Assembly: GCA_021613335.1 (NCBI GenBank)
Contig: JAJTWR010000410.1
Location: forward strand, 509,501-573,500
Length of the DNA stretch: 64,000 nt
Source of the DNA: Whitmania pigra
Lineage: Eukaryota > Annelida > Clitellata > Hirudinida > Haemopidae
Reading direction: 5' to 3'
Every line of letters starts with the position of its first letter. Position 1 is the first letter of the stretch. Shown piece by piece: positions 12,101 through 26,200 of this stretch. A program made the position numbers and the translations under genes. The notes beneath the pieces were generated by a model. It was not told where the DNA came from, ran no database searches, and worked only from the letters and a program-made list of their open reading frames with translations.

Positions 12101-14326
12101 TCTGGTCTCAGTCAAAATATTATCGAGTGCACTTTCACTCTTGTGTTATTCATTTAATTCGAACAGAGTACATCTCTTGCATGTCCTGACATAATAGCAA
12201 CCCAGGCTCCTTTACCAGCTACGTTTTCGGACTTCTGGCAAATGATATACGACTACAACGTGGAAGTCATAGTTATGCTTTGTTCTGAAAGTGAAGCATC
12301 CACCAAGGTCATGGCTGCTTTGACAAATCTCAAAGAATTTTTAAAAATATATTATTTAAACTTTTAATTATTTTAATTGTTATTCAAATAGGGTCAGGTC
12401 TACTGGCCGACGGACAAAGGTCAAAAGGCGATCGTGTCTGGAAACTTTGCAGTCACTCTGCATTCCGTTCAAATCCGACCCACGTGGATGGAGCGCATCA
12501 TAACCATTATGAATTCCAAGGTACACTTCTTGCTTCCTCATGCTAACATAAGCAGTTAATTATCTTTTTCCTTAATGAATCCTATGCAGTCCCAAGTTTC
12601 AAGATCAGTCATCCACCTCAACTTCCATGCATGGCTCCCAGGGTAAGATGTTACCATTTGTGTTTACAACACTCAATAAGCAATCAGATAAATAAAAATA
12701 AAATAAAACAGAATTAATAAGTTAACAAAATAAATTCAAAGTTAGTGAATAAAAAACCTGACTCTGTGGTCATTCTGGTAAAATTTGTCACAAATAACAT
12801 TCACGGAAAAAATGAGTCTAGCCAGTCATGGAAGAGCTCAGTTCTTGGAGCAGTACAAATGTGAATGGGGGGGGTTTTCGTGACTTAGGACTACCAACGC
12901 AGAAGGTGAGGTCACCTAACTTGATGCTGTGGGACCTCGAGAGCAGGAAAATAAGGTGATAGGAAGAGTCAAGGAAGTATTGACAAATTGGTTTTAACAA
13001 GTTGAGAGGAGTTGGTTTCTTGTTAATCCATGATTCAGTCAAGAAGTAACTTATTATTTTTCAAACTATGCACATCAGGCTCAAACACCACTTGTGTTGG
13101 CAGACGGGTGGCAAACTTAAAATGAAGCTATGGGCATGAATTACATTGATTTAAATTTTGTTATTCTTTATTCAATTTATTTAATTTTGTATACAATTGT
13201 TTACATTGGGCTCTTTCATCATGGCAATATAATTTTTTTATTATTACAGAGCAGAGCCAGACAACTGTGATAGTCTGCTGCAGTTCATTGCCCATGTGCA
13301 CGGATTGTATCTGCAGCAAAGGAGTCTTATGAGACCTATTGTAGTTCATTGCAGGTAATAATCATGCAGTTAGAAATTGTCATTACATGTAGTGTCAACG
13401 TTTGTTTCATTTTTATGGAAGCAATGGCATCGGCCGAACTGGGACCTTCACAATGATTTATGCTGGGGTTTTGGAGGTGAACCAAGGCTCAGGTATCATT
13501 GACATTTGCAAAACAATCAGCCAAATGAGGATCCAAAGGAAATTCTTTGTTGAGTTTGAGAGGCAGTTGAAATTCTGCTATGCATGCATCCTCCAACATG
13601 CTCAAAATGTCCTCAGAAATTGTTAGTAGGCTTGCCAGAGAATTAGTTTAGATCTAATTTTAATCGAGCTCATTTTTGTAGATGGAAAGTCGACCAGTGT
13701 TGCCCAAAGCAGTATTGTCAATCCTCAAGTACAGAACACTAAGTTGAATATCGTTAAAAACGTGGAATTCACCCCAGCAGAGGTTTTGTTGATGCTTTGA
13801 TTAATAAATTCTGGTATAAATGCTCCCAGTCTAATTGTCAAAACTTAAGCCACCCATCATGATATCAAGAACTAGAACACTTTTGTGAGAGCACAGTCCT
13901 AATCATCTAATTATGAATTTGTTGCTAATGTGAACACACTTTCACATAATCTTTAAAAATAACTTCCCCAAATGATTGTTTAAGGTCACTGTGGATTCAA
14001 GGGATACATCTGCTCCAAATAATCCTCAGAAACCTTTAATTCATCAAGACATTGAAAGTAATCATCTTGAAGTTCAACTGCCTGAGTCTCCATCTCAGAA
14101 GCAGCAACAACAGCCCTCTTTGCAATGTGGTGAGCATCAAGCACTTGCTTTGTCATGCATCACAGACATTCAGAACCCAGAGAAGTTCTCACTTGATTGC
14201 AAAACTACTCGAAACAAGATAACCAAGGCAAACTTCTTCAATCAGACAGGTTTATTGGGCATCAAACCTTCAATGTCTCTTGATCCTCTCAATGAACTTG
14301 ATCCTTTATGGACAATGAAAAAGTGA
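6133..14326 (+). CDS. PTPN23: HD-PTP (PTPN23): BRO1-domain ESCRT adaptor with tyrosine phosphatase-like domain
   Basis: Orthologue of PTPN23/HD-PTP, which links endosomal cargo to ESCRT-0, -I and -III. Exon 1 (6133-6219, MEGVPRLPMMGFELKSF) and the following exons give a BRO1 domain (DIKFEQANILYNIGCLHSKL near 6730; FNSAKKDNDFIYHD near 7670). Helical V-domain exons follow to 9725 (QKDDITQILV near 9180). One large exon (about 9781-11500) encodes a Gln/Pro-rich linker. Exons from about 11857 give the PTP domain: IARCYPLKNRQHDVMP, DDYINASLIK, IATQAPLPATFSDFW, then HCSNGIGRTG split by the 13355-13421 intron. The last exon ends NELDPLWTMKK, like the vertebrate C-terminus. Order and length match the family (about 1,600 residues in human). 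The P-loop has Asn where active enzymes have Ala, and there is no WPD. AATAAA lies at 14764. Confidence 0.92.
11570..11668 (-). repeat. SINE 3' fragment in a PTPN23 intron
   Basis: The segment atccaccatttatatag plus ctccctggc matches, in reverse orientation, the 3' part of copy C (43885-43925) and, in the same orientation, the fragment at 48268-48345. It lies in the intron before the first phosphatase-domain exon. Confidence 0.5.
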
Positions 14327-15138
14327 AACACTTTTTAGTGGGAGATTTTCTTGTCACCTATCATTGATATCGCATCGATGGATATCGTTTTAAAACAAAT
14401 TTGATGGCACTTGCTTCTAAAGTCTACTTTATCTTGTGACACATTGAGCTCTCTGATTTAGAAGTTTATCATTATATGATTTAATCGAAAGCATTAAAGT
14501 TGGAATGATTCAGCTTATACTCCTGAGCTATTCTTTCAAAATTATCAAAAAATGTTCATAAAGAGCCTTCCTTGTTTTTAGAAAGCTGGTATAAATTTAT
14601 TTGTATTTGATGTGCGGTTTCAGATGTTTGATAAATTTGTTGGACATAAAAGTACGTCTTATAGGTTCAAAAGATCGTATCTATCAAGCACTTTGCCGAC
14701 TAATGTTTAGCACTAAACACTTATTTTGTTGATGTTTGTCTCGTGTTATTGCTTCAGAAACTTAATAAAAATTGCAGAACATTTAGCGGTACAAGCATTA
14801 AATTTTGAAAATTAAAAAGCTTAAGACATTGAAATTAAAATATTTCTAGTTGGCATTGCTGCCATCTAAGTAAATTACCATGTTCTCATCAGATATCGTC
14901 GGCTAAGGGCACTCGCGCTGGAACATTCAGAGCTTGAGAAGGCTTGGGCCATTTGCAGATTTAGGAGACCCACCTGCCTTTTACGCAGATTAAACCTGGT
15001 CGTTCATGGGATTCAGTTTTGCTCAGTGGCTGATATTTCGAGAAAAATGGAACGAGCCACTGTCATAATATCTAACTATTATTATTATTATCATCATCGT
15101 CATCATCGTCATCGTCATCATCATCGTCATCGTCATCG

Positions 15139-15211
<73 letters not shown>

Positions 15212-15708
15212 TATTGTCATATGGTGATAGACAGCAATGAAGATTATAAACTCGTGAAAGATCAAAACAAGGAACTCGACAGAAAGGAGGATGAAAATTG
15301 AAGAAGCATACCAAGGATAACAAACACATGAAACTGCGGAGAATTCGAGAATTTTGAAAAATGATAAACCCCCCTGGAAAAAAGCTGAAATGGCATTCCT
15401 GATACCATGCCTTCGGTAAAATATAAATTCGATATGTAACCTTCAGTCGTCTTATAATTTTTTTTATCTAAAGCTAATTAAATATAGAATGATTATCTTT
15501 CTAGAGTAATTATTGTTGTTTTAAATTTCAAAGATTTTTTTTTTAAATATATCGCTTATTTTAAGAAAATGACAAGTACTTTAGATTTCCCCTGTTACAG
15601 TATGTGTATTTATTAATGAATTTTATATCACGTTTCCTAGCAACGAGCACCAAAGTTTGAATGTAAATAGAAATCATTTAGGCAGCGCAACAGTAACATA
15701 GTTTGGAG
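14327..15708. other. Intergenic between HD-PTP and MAPK15
   Basis: Contains the HD-PTP 3' UTR and a trinucleotide microsatellite (separate entry). Long frames coding for His, Asp or Met runs over the microsatellite are artefacts. No other gene was seen. Confidence 0.6.
15077..15216. repeat. (CAT)n microsatellite with CGT variants
   Basis: About 130 bp of tandem CAT, with interspersed CGT units in the left half and a pure run on the right. An ATT run precedes it. It lies some 500 bp upstream of the MAPK15 start. Confidence 0.95.
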
Positions 15709-18700
15709 ATGGATTCTGAAATTGAAAATCAAATTTCGGAAAAATATGTGGTTAAGAAACTCCTTGGAAAAGGGGTGAGTTCTAGCAAATTTATTAATTA
15801 CTTTGATGACAAGATCTGGATTCGTAATTTATATTGTTAGGCCTATGGATTTGTGTGGAAAGTTGAAGATAAAAAAAGCAATGAAGTCATGGCTCTAAAA
15901 AAAATTTTTGATGCGTTTCGTAACAAAACAGATGCTCAACGAACATACAGAGAAATTGTTTTTCTTCAGGAGTTTGGAAACCATCCAAACATTATCAAAC
16001 TCTTGAATGTATTAAAAGCTAATAACAACAAGGATATATATCTTGTGTTTGAGTTTATGGGTTTGTGGTTATGAATATATGTTCATAACATATGTTGATT
16101 TATATCAACTGTCTACATTTGTTTCTTCTTTTATCATCCCACTCAGAACTTATGTTTCATTTTTGAATAGAATCTGATCTTCATAGTGCAATTAGGAAAA
16201 ACAACATATTGGAAGAGGTCCATAAAAAATACATCATGTATCAACTTTTCAAAGCAATGAAATACTTGCACTCTGCAAAGGTCATTCACAGAGATTTAAA
16301 GGTAATCTATATTTTGCTCAGTGTATCAATTACTATGTTGACTTTTTAAATTTGAATTTTGAATAGCCATCCAATATCTTACTGAATCGCAACTGCCTGT
16401 TGAAAGTATGCGACTTTGGATTGGCACGATCATTATCACAAATACCTATTGATGAAAGTGGCTCTCCAAATCTGACAGAATATGTAGCAACACGGTGGTA
16501 TCGAGCTCCAGAAATTTTGCTAGCTTCTCATAGGTAAAGTTAATGTTTTACTTGCAATAAAATAAACTTAACTAGAAATTTGTGGTTGAAGTGTATTGTG
16601 TGAAGCTGCTGTTTCAGTCACAAACTGTTTGTATTATTAATGGTATCATTAGTTATTAATGGTATCATTAATAATATATTAATAACTTAATAATTGCTAA
16701 GCATCAAATGCGATTCTCTGCTTGGCTCATTTACGTAAATTTTTTTTATATGTATGAATCAATGATTTTATGTCTTAAGTTTTTTATTTGTGTTTGATGT
16801 TTGTGAAGCAAAACATCAACAACAAAATGATTAGAAGCTATCAACAGATATACAACAGGTGTCGACCAATGGAGTCTGGGTTGCATTCTTGGAGAAATGT
16901 ATTTAGGGAAGGCTATTTTCCAGGGTTCCTCAACTCTGGACCAATTGGAGAAGATCTTATCAATTGTTGAAAAACCATCAAGAGAAGGTAGGCTAAGAAT
17001 TCTGTTAGCACCTAATCAGCTGACTATAAATGTAATAATTCATTAACAGTTTAAAATTTTTATTCAACTCGCCAGATATTGAAAATATTCATTCCAACTA
17101 TGGAGCCACATTGCTTCAACAAAAATTCAGGTTTCCCTTCAATGTGTTCAAAATTACAAAAAACTATTTTGTATACTTTGTGTATGCTCCAAGGGCACTT
17201 GCGATGGTGCAGGCTGAGTTGCATGACACGTTACGACTGTTGCCATTACCGCCGTATGCAGGAACGTAACTCATGCGGCCAACCAGCATGCCAACTTCTT
17301 TTTGATGCTTGAAAATATTTCCAGAAAGCCCCAAATAAATCTACAATCTCTTTTTCCAAACATCAACATTCATGCACTGAATCTCATCAAGCAACTCATC
17401 CATATCAACCCCGACAAAAGACTTTCAGCTGAACAAGCTGTGAAGCACCCCTTTGTCAAACAGTTAGAATATTTATAAATTCTTAAATTTATCCTGCTAG
17501 ACTATATTTAGCATAAAGGTTAAAAGACATTTAAATATGTTGTTATTTCAAGTTATCTATGGTTACAAAATAAGTGAAGTCAAAAATTGTTCAAATATCT
17601 AATCTTAAAAGTGTTTTCGTTAAGTCAAAATCGTCGTTCAATCGCGAGACTCAATTGATTTCAGGTTCCACGATCCTCTGGAGGAAATGGTTTCGGAGAA
17701 GGAGATTGTGCCTCCACTCGATGATTCTCTTCAGCTACGACTTGATGTTTATCGAACAAAACTTTATGAGGTGAAAGTGAGCTTAATTAAGCATTACGAT
17801 CTAATTTAACCTGTTTTGCAATTTTAATTTAGATGATTGAAAAAGGATCTCTAGAGATCAGTCAGGGTTTAGAAAATGTTGAAGAATCTGCTTCACCTGT
17901 TTGTGAAGATTCAAAAGAACATTTTGAACACTCCTCTGTGCATGATGTGAAGATCAGCCATTCAAATTCTGAAGTTATTGATCAGAGCATTTTAAGGACA
18001 TCAGATGAAACTACCATAAGAAATTCTAATACAGATAATAATGATGACTCCTCAACTAGTAACAGTCACTCTGACCATAAAAAACAAAACACAGAGTCCA
18101 ACATGATTCTTTTAAATGAGGACTCCAATTGTGAGGCAGATCATGACATAACAACGATTCAACAAAATTGTGATTTGAATGCTCTGAGTGATGACCAAGC
18201 TATTGGATCTACATTTGGAAACAATAGTACAGGACCACCTACTGAAGAATTGAAAGATCTAAATTTAAATAAAGAAAAGAAGTCTGTCACAAAAGTGAAT
18301 GACATCCAACGAGCTCAAGTTTTACAGACAAACACAAAGATTAAAGAAGGTTGCAACCAAACTTTAAAGAAAAAGATAACTTTTTCTGGCACAACCAGTG
18401 AGAAAACTACCAAAGGAAATCTGACTTTATTGTCAAAATGTCCAGCAGAGCAAAATAATCCAAAAAAATTACTAAACAAAGGATCTCTCAAATGCCAGAC
18501 AAATGGAAAACCACTGTGGCGAGTTCATTCAAAAATTCAAATTATTGCCTCACAGAAACTTGATACTAAATCGACGGAACAAGGCATCGCAAGAAAAGGT
18601 GGCGTGACACGTTTATCTCACTTCTTAAATGATTTATACTTTTTAATTGTTAAATTTCACTATACTTTACCAGGACTAACTAGCATTAGCCATTTCAATA

Positions 18701-18995
18701 AGATATCCACATCCAACCCAAAACTATCTAGGCCCAATTCAAAGGTAACAAATGATTTAATTTCTCAGCAAACTGAGACTTACTTATTATTATTAACTGA
18801 GACTGCATTATTATTCAGAATATCCTTAAAACTCCAGTTAGAAAGACATCAGCCCCATCATCAACATCATTTAAAAGCCAACTTCATTACAAACCCAACT
18901 ATCTTCAAACCCAAACAAGATGTTTCAGTACCAATGCTTCACACTCAAAAGCTGTAAGCGATCCTTCATTAGAACAGCTTACAATTATGATGTGA
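15709..18995 (+). CDS. MAPK15: MAPK15/ERK7-type MAP kinase
   Basis: Atypical MAP kinase; the family acts in cilium formation and autophagy. Exon 1 (ATG 15709) ends in the glycine loop LLGKG, continued by AYGFVWKV. Visible motifs are the catalytic Lys in [16 protein letters not shown] across the 16302 intron, DFGLARSL, and activation motif TEY followed by [13 protein letters not shown]. After the intron at about 16535 come [20 protein letters not shown] and [12 protein letters not shown]. The end of the kinase fold is [16 protein letters not shown] joined in phase to FHDPLEEM, the ERK7 C-terminal extension signature (LPLDD-like [20 protein letters not shown]). A long Ser/Asn-rich tail begins at 17833. 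Splicing two further introns (18600-18671 and 18745-18818) reads to TGA at 18993-18995; reading straight through would stop at 18957. The gene is tail-to-tail with the peptidase, about 300 bp apart. Confidence 0.88.
17205..17290 (-). repeat. SINE-like repeat, copy B, in a MAPK15 intron
   Basis: Reverse complement carries ttcctgcatacggcggtaat, caacagtcgtaacgtgtcat and more of the shared head. It is intronic, between the exon ending near 17140 and the one beginning at 17323. Confidence 0.6.
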
Positions 18996-19312
18996 TAAAA
19001 TCTGTGATAAAGACAACAATTTATATTCAGAAATTACATGGCACTCAGAATGTTTTGCCTTTGCTGGATGCCACATCTCAAGTTAATAATCCTAGTCCAA
19101 ATTTTTTATTTATAAATATCAATTTAAATCATTCATGTGTTGCAGGTCTTAAAAAAGACAAATAAAAGCAGAGAATGTTGGGGACCAAAGATTAAGAAAC
19201 AAAACATCAAAGTCATTCCTGACTAAATTTTCACATTGATTACAAATTTATAAATTTTAAAATTGGTCTGATTGTGCATTCTTTTGTGTTGCTGTTACCA
19301 ACATTATCTTCT

Positions 19313-21169
<1,857 letters not shown>

Positions 21170-23278
21170 TCTTTCGATCAATATTTGAAATGAGCTGTAA
21201 TATAGAAAAATATAAAATAATTAACTTAAATGTGAAAACAGAATCACAATGGTGAAATGCTTGAGCAAGACGAATTCGCAAAACCTCGCGGTGCAAAGCT
21301 ATTACATCAATCAACACCTCAAAACGCGACTGTCATATGAGCGGACGATTTTATAACAGGACACGAGTAAAAATCCCCTACATGCATTGAATACATCAGG
21401 AACAAATAACGCTATCTCCAAATCCATGTAAATGCCTCATAATTATCCTTTAAATAGATGGACATATTAAACTTCCTTATTCCTAAACACTAAAAATGAC
21501 GGTTACTTAATAACTGCCACTAATAAAGTGTAAATAAGAATTTTGTAAACAATGACTGTTAAATCGGAATAAATTTTCAATCTAGGATATAGAATTAACC
21601 ATAATATTATTACACATTATTAAAAATAACGTTTCTGCTGTGCGGAATAAAACCAAAACTAAACATCATTACTAAACATTACCGTAGACTAATAGAGCAA
21701 TTTCTTAACTAAACCTTATTTGATCTACACACTTTTATCTTTCCATTAAATGATAACTGCATAAAAGGGATAGTTAAAGCTCTTGCTACTTGTTAGCATG
21801 ACGACAGAAAAATTTCCAATTTGAATTATCAGCGCAACTCTCAGTAATAAATGGCACTTGAAATGCATTCAAGCGTAAATGAATATTTTATTTGGTAATA
21901 CGTTGTACAACTTATCGACTCTAATTTCAAAATACCTAAGATACTATACATAACAGAACTTAAGTGTGAGAAAAAATAGTTTATGCTCCTGGTTTAGCTG
22001 AACTCCATCTCGTTAAGACATAATCTGTAGAGATTCTATAACAAGATAAAAACAAAGCAGTTTATCAAAAATTACATTTCAAACACCTTTCAATTTTTAA
22101 TCACACCTGCACCATAGAGTCTCTGAATAGCTCAATTCTCTACGGCATTAATACTTGCTTTATTCTGTATCTAAAGAATCGTTGGAGACAAATGCTATTG
22201 TGAGCCACGTTCAGCTTAAATTATATTTCTATTATATATCTTCTTCGATTTGAAGCAACTTGAAACATAGACAATTTCTATTACTCTGTTAAGGGAATTT
22301 GCTCGGGGGCTCGACAATTTGTAAGATAATTTGTACATATAGGTTTTTAAATCAGTTTTACATACCTTGTAATCTGTGCCTTTATAATAATATTATTGCA
22401 GGGTTCCATTTAGAAATCTATTTCGGGGGCTCAAATATTTTTTTGTAAAAGTTCATGTTACTTTTTACTCTACAAAGTTGAAAACGTCAATACCCTGAAT
22501 ATGTATGAAAAGCATTTTTATTTATGTGTTATAGATGTTGGTGTTCTTGCTATTTTTAATATATCACTATAAAAGTTTGTTATAAGATTTCGGTAAAGTT
22601 TATCTTGTTATAAAAAATGTTTGCATATCATTAATTTGTGTTTGTGGAGCGTCGGATAGAGCACGGATGACTTTACCGTGATCACTTACCTTTAATGATA
22701 AAAGTTGAAACTTTTACTAAAGTTTCTAAGTTTCAATGACAATAACATAACAGTAAATATATTTTCTATAGCGAACATTAGTGGACCGTTAATTCCTCAA
22801 ATCTTCATGAAGTTGAAGCGACGACTATTATTGTAAAAACTAGGTAAAGTTGTTTAACTTAGTTTGTAAAAACTTTACTAAAGCGACTAATTCTCTTAAG
22901 TAAATACTAGACCTGAAATCTTGATATGTGCCATCACTGCTTTCGATAAATGTTTGTTATGTGATCGGAGTCATGTACGTTCGTGTACATCGGTGGGAAT
23001 TTGGATGCTGTTTCGGTTGAGAAGTCTTTAAAGCTCGTATGGTAGGTAACTCGTGCAGTCGATGTTATTGCAGCTCGTTTGCAACTTCGCGTTAATTTTA
23101 CCTATTGTCAACGTTTTGTTTTTATGTGCTATTGCGGTTTCCAAGGTGCAAGCTTCAGCCTCATCAAACAACGGAATAAAAGGAGATTTCAAAAGCTAAT
23201 TTGCAAGTGTCGACAAGAATTTATATAAGAAAATTGAAGCGATGGTTGCATTTGGACTTCTGAAGGGCTAAGGTCAAC
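21170..23278. other. Intergenic between divergent peptidase and TET genes
   Basis: About 2.1 kb. A minus frame at 21132-21317 probably marks 5' UTR and the first intron of the peptidase, since ctatattacag just before its ATG looks like an acceptor. The rest is AT-rich and I see no gene. The last few hundred bases are probably TET 5' UTR or promoter. Confidence 0.5.
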
Positions 23279-26200
23279 ATGAAAATGGATAGTGTGACTT
23301 TGGGAACGTTGGCGTCGTGGTTATCCGATTGTAAAGTAGGAAATGAAACCATACTCGAAGGCATTAAAGTTGAGAAAAACCATGAAAGTTTACATCACAT
23401 TACAAAAGCAAATGAAAAACCTCAAATCTGGAACCCCTGGGCTTCTGGACTAAGCAAAAGTTCTGGAAAATGTGATACAAGTCAATTCAATGACTCTCAT
23501 CAAAAAATGAAGAATTTTGAACACAATGGTTTAGAGTCTGACATTTCCTTTAAGTCATCCCCTGAAATTGAAAATATTCAGCAGTTCAAGGCCAAAATGA
23601 ATTTAGAATGGTTTAATAATGTTTCCCCATATCAAGACATGAACAAATCTACATCTTTTAACCAATGGGGTTATCCAGTAAAGGAGGAAAGTATTGTTAG
23701 TTCTTCAGATAATTTTGCCATGTCTCTAAAAAACAAAAATGTCCAAAAAGACCAAATTTCTTGCTCAGGAAAGCAAACTTTATCAAGTTTGTCATTTGGC
23801 TCATCAAGTGACAGCCAATGCTTTCATTCAAAAGTGCCTGAGATGCCAACGAAGCCGAACTGTCGCTTCGTGACGTCAAAGCGTCTCGAAGGCGTATCTT
23901 CTCAGGGCAGCTCCATTAACATCCCTAGACCATCATTTGATGAGGATTCTTCCAAATTTGGAATTTCAAAACCAGAAGAGAAATTTGTAGCAGGAAATGA
24001 TATGCACTTTGAAGCTGACAAATCTGATGGTAAATCTGATACCTCTAACTCACAATCGGAAGGAAAATATTTTGAAAGACTAGTTCTCAATCAGATTGAA
24101 GAGTTTCCTCAATGCAACTGTAGAGTTCCGAGTGAGTTTTTTAAATAAAATATTTGTATCATTTGTGCCTTGTATCCTAGAGTGGTCCACATATTTTGTT
24201 ATGAATTTACCAATTTTTGATTCATCTTGTTAGATGTTTAATGGATTTTTTGTAAATTAGGAACGTGGAGCATTTTACGCCTTTGGATGGTGCGATTTAA
24301 GAAATGCTATTATTAGTTGCATTCCAATGAGGGGCGAGTGTAGTAAGTAGACCATCGTTCGATCGGTTGAGTCAGTGCACTTCACCCACTCCACCATACC
24401 ACGATTAAAACTTTTTTTCGAACACCCTGTTACATCGAGATGTTGTGCTCCAATTATTCATTATTCTGAAAACCTTAGTTTTCGAACAACCTGTGTTTGG
24501 AGTGTGTTAATTTTTATACCTGGTTTGTCGATACATTTAAGTTTTGAGATTTACTTGTTTGCTCACACTGCTGCTGCTGTACCAATGTACACACTTCGGG
24601 ATCCACCGGTACCATGGCCGATATTTTTTGAGTGTAACTCCATTTTCATTAAAAAAAATTCTATTAATATATTTCTGGAGATAAACTTGGGCAAATGTGG
24701 CCATGAACATGCAGTGTGCTATTTATAATTTTTATTATATTATCAATCAATTAGAATTGTGTACTGTTGACTTTCATGCGGTTGTGGCACACTCTCTATA
24801 ATAGTTGAGAATTTAGCAACTTTCCCGCTGATGCATTTATTTGCTCCAAATTTAGTTGATCAATTTTTGTATCTTGGATATACATTTATTTGACATAAAT
24901 TAGTTTGACCTTTGAAGTCTAGAGCCTCTGGACCTGTTGATCAAGGGATGTGTTTATTCTGAAACAAAATTAAGATAATCTAATAGTGAGCAAAAGGCTT
25001 ATGTAGTTGCATTTCTGATTGAGGTGTTCATGTTTCAAACAAAATGATGCTAGAATATTGTAGGGAAGCACCATTTATCAATTACAATATTACTTGAATT
25101 AATCTTATTGCAATAATAACATCATCATTAGCTTAATAAAAATTTTAAAGATATAGTGCACATGTCAATTAGTAATTACTAGAGCTTTATTTGTATTAAG
25201 TTGCCTTGCAACAATTTTTTTTCTTCTGCTCAGGGCCTTATGATGAAGCTCTTGATGGTCCGTTTTACACACAATTAGGAGTTGCTGGGTCTATTCCAGA
25301 AGTGAGAGAGATGATCAGAAAAAGGTAAATGATATCTCTTGAGGTATTCTGGGTTTTATTGTAGCTTGTTTTACCAGGTTGAACATCAGAGACAATGAAT
25401 TGAGATTGGAGAAGGTTGTATTTACTGGCAAGGAAGGCAAAAGTTCTCAAGGATGTCCTATTGCCAAATGGGTTTGCGTGATGCAATCATCCTACCGATT
25501 TACTGGAAATACAATTGACTTTTTTAATTGAATTTTAGATAATTCGGAGGTCTAGCTTGCAAGAGAAAGTTCTAGTTTTAATCAGACAAATAAGGCACCA
25601 TTATTGCAGTAGTTCTGTCATGGTAATTGGAATTTGCTTATGGGATGGTTTGCCAGAAGATCATGCCACAGAGCTCTATGACTACCTGAGAATCACTCTG
25701 CCTAAGTATGGAGAAGCTACAGAGAGACGATGTGCTACAAATGAGAGGTGGAATGTTTTTTTTTCCTATTTTTTAAAATTTCATCATGTGTAATACAAGT
25801 ATTTAATTTATATTAAAATTAATTCATTCATTTTTGTTTATTCATCTCAATTTAGGAAAACTTGTGCATGCCAAGGATGGAACGAATCATCTGGTGGAGC
25901 TTCATTTAGTTTTGGTTGTTCTTGGAGCATGTACTACAACGGATGTAAATTTGCTCGAAGTTCTTCGCCTAAGAAGTTCCACTTGAAGAATAATTCCGAG
26001 GAGGTCTAAAAGCATCGAATGGAGCTGCAAATTAACATTTAGTAACATTATGTTGTTTTTTTTTTATGACAGGAACTCATACTGGAGCATCATTTGCAGA
26101 CTCTGGCTACAACAGTTGCACCCATTTATCAGAAGGTTGCACCAACCTCCTTCAAGAACCAGGTTTGTTTTGACACCATTTCAAATCAATTTTTCAATTT

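Noticed and set aside
15083..15210. CRISPR-like or regulatory tandem array
   Set aside because: Simple trinucleotide repeat in an animal genome; no spacers.
15023..15329. Frames of 80-91 codons coding for runs of His, Asp or Met
   Set aside because: They are all translations of one CAT microsatellite in different frames and have no coding support.
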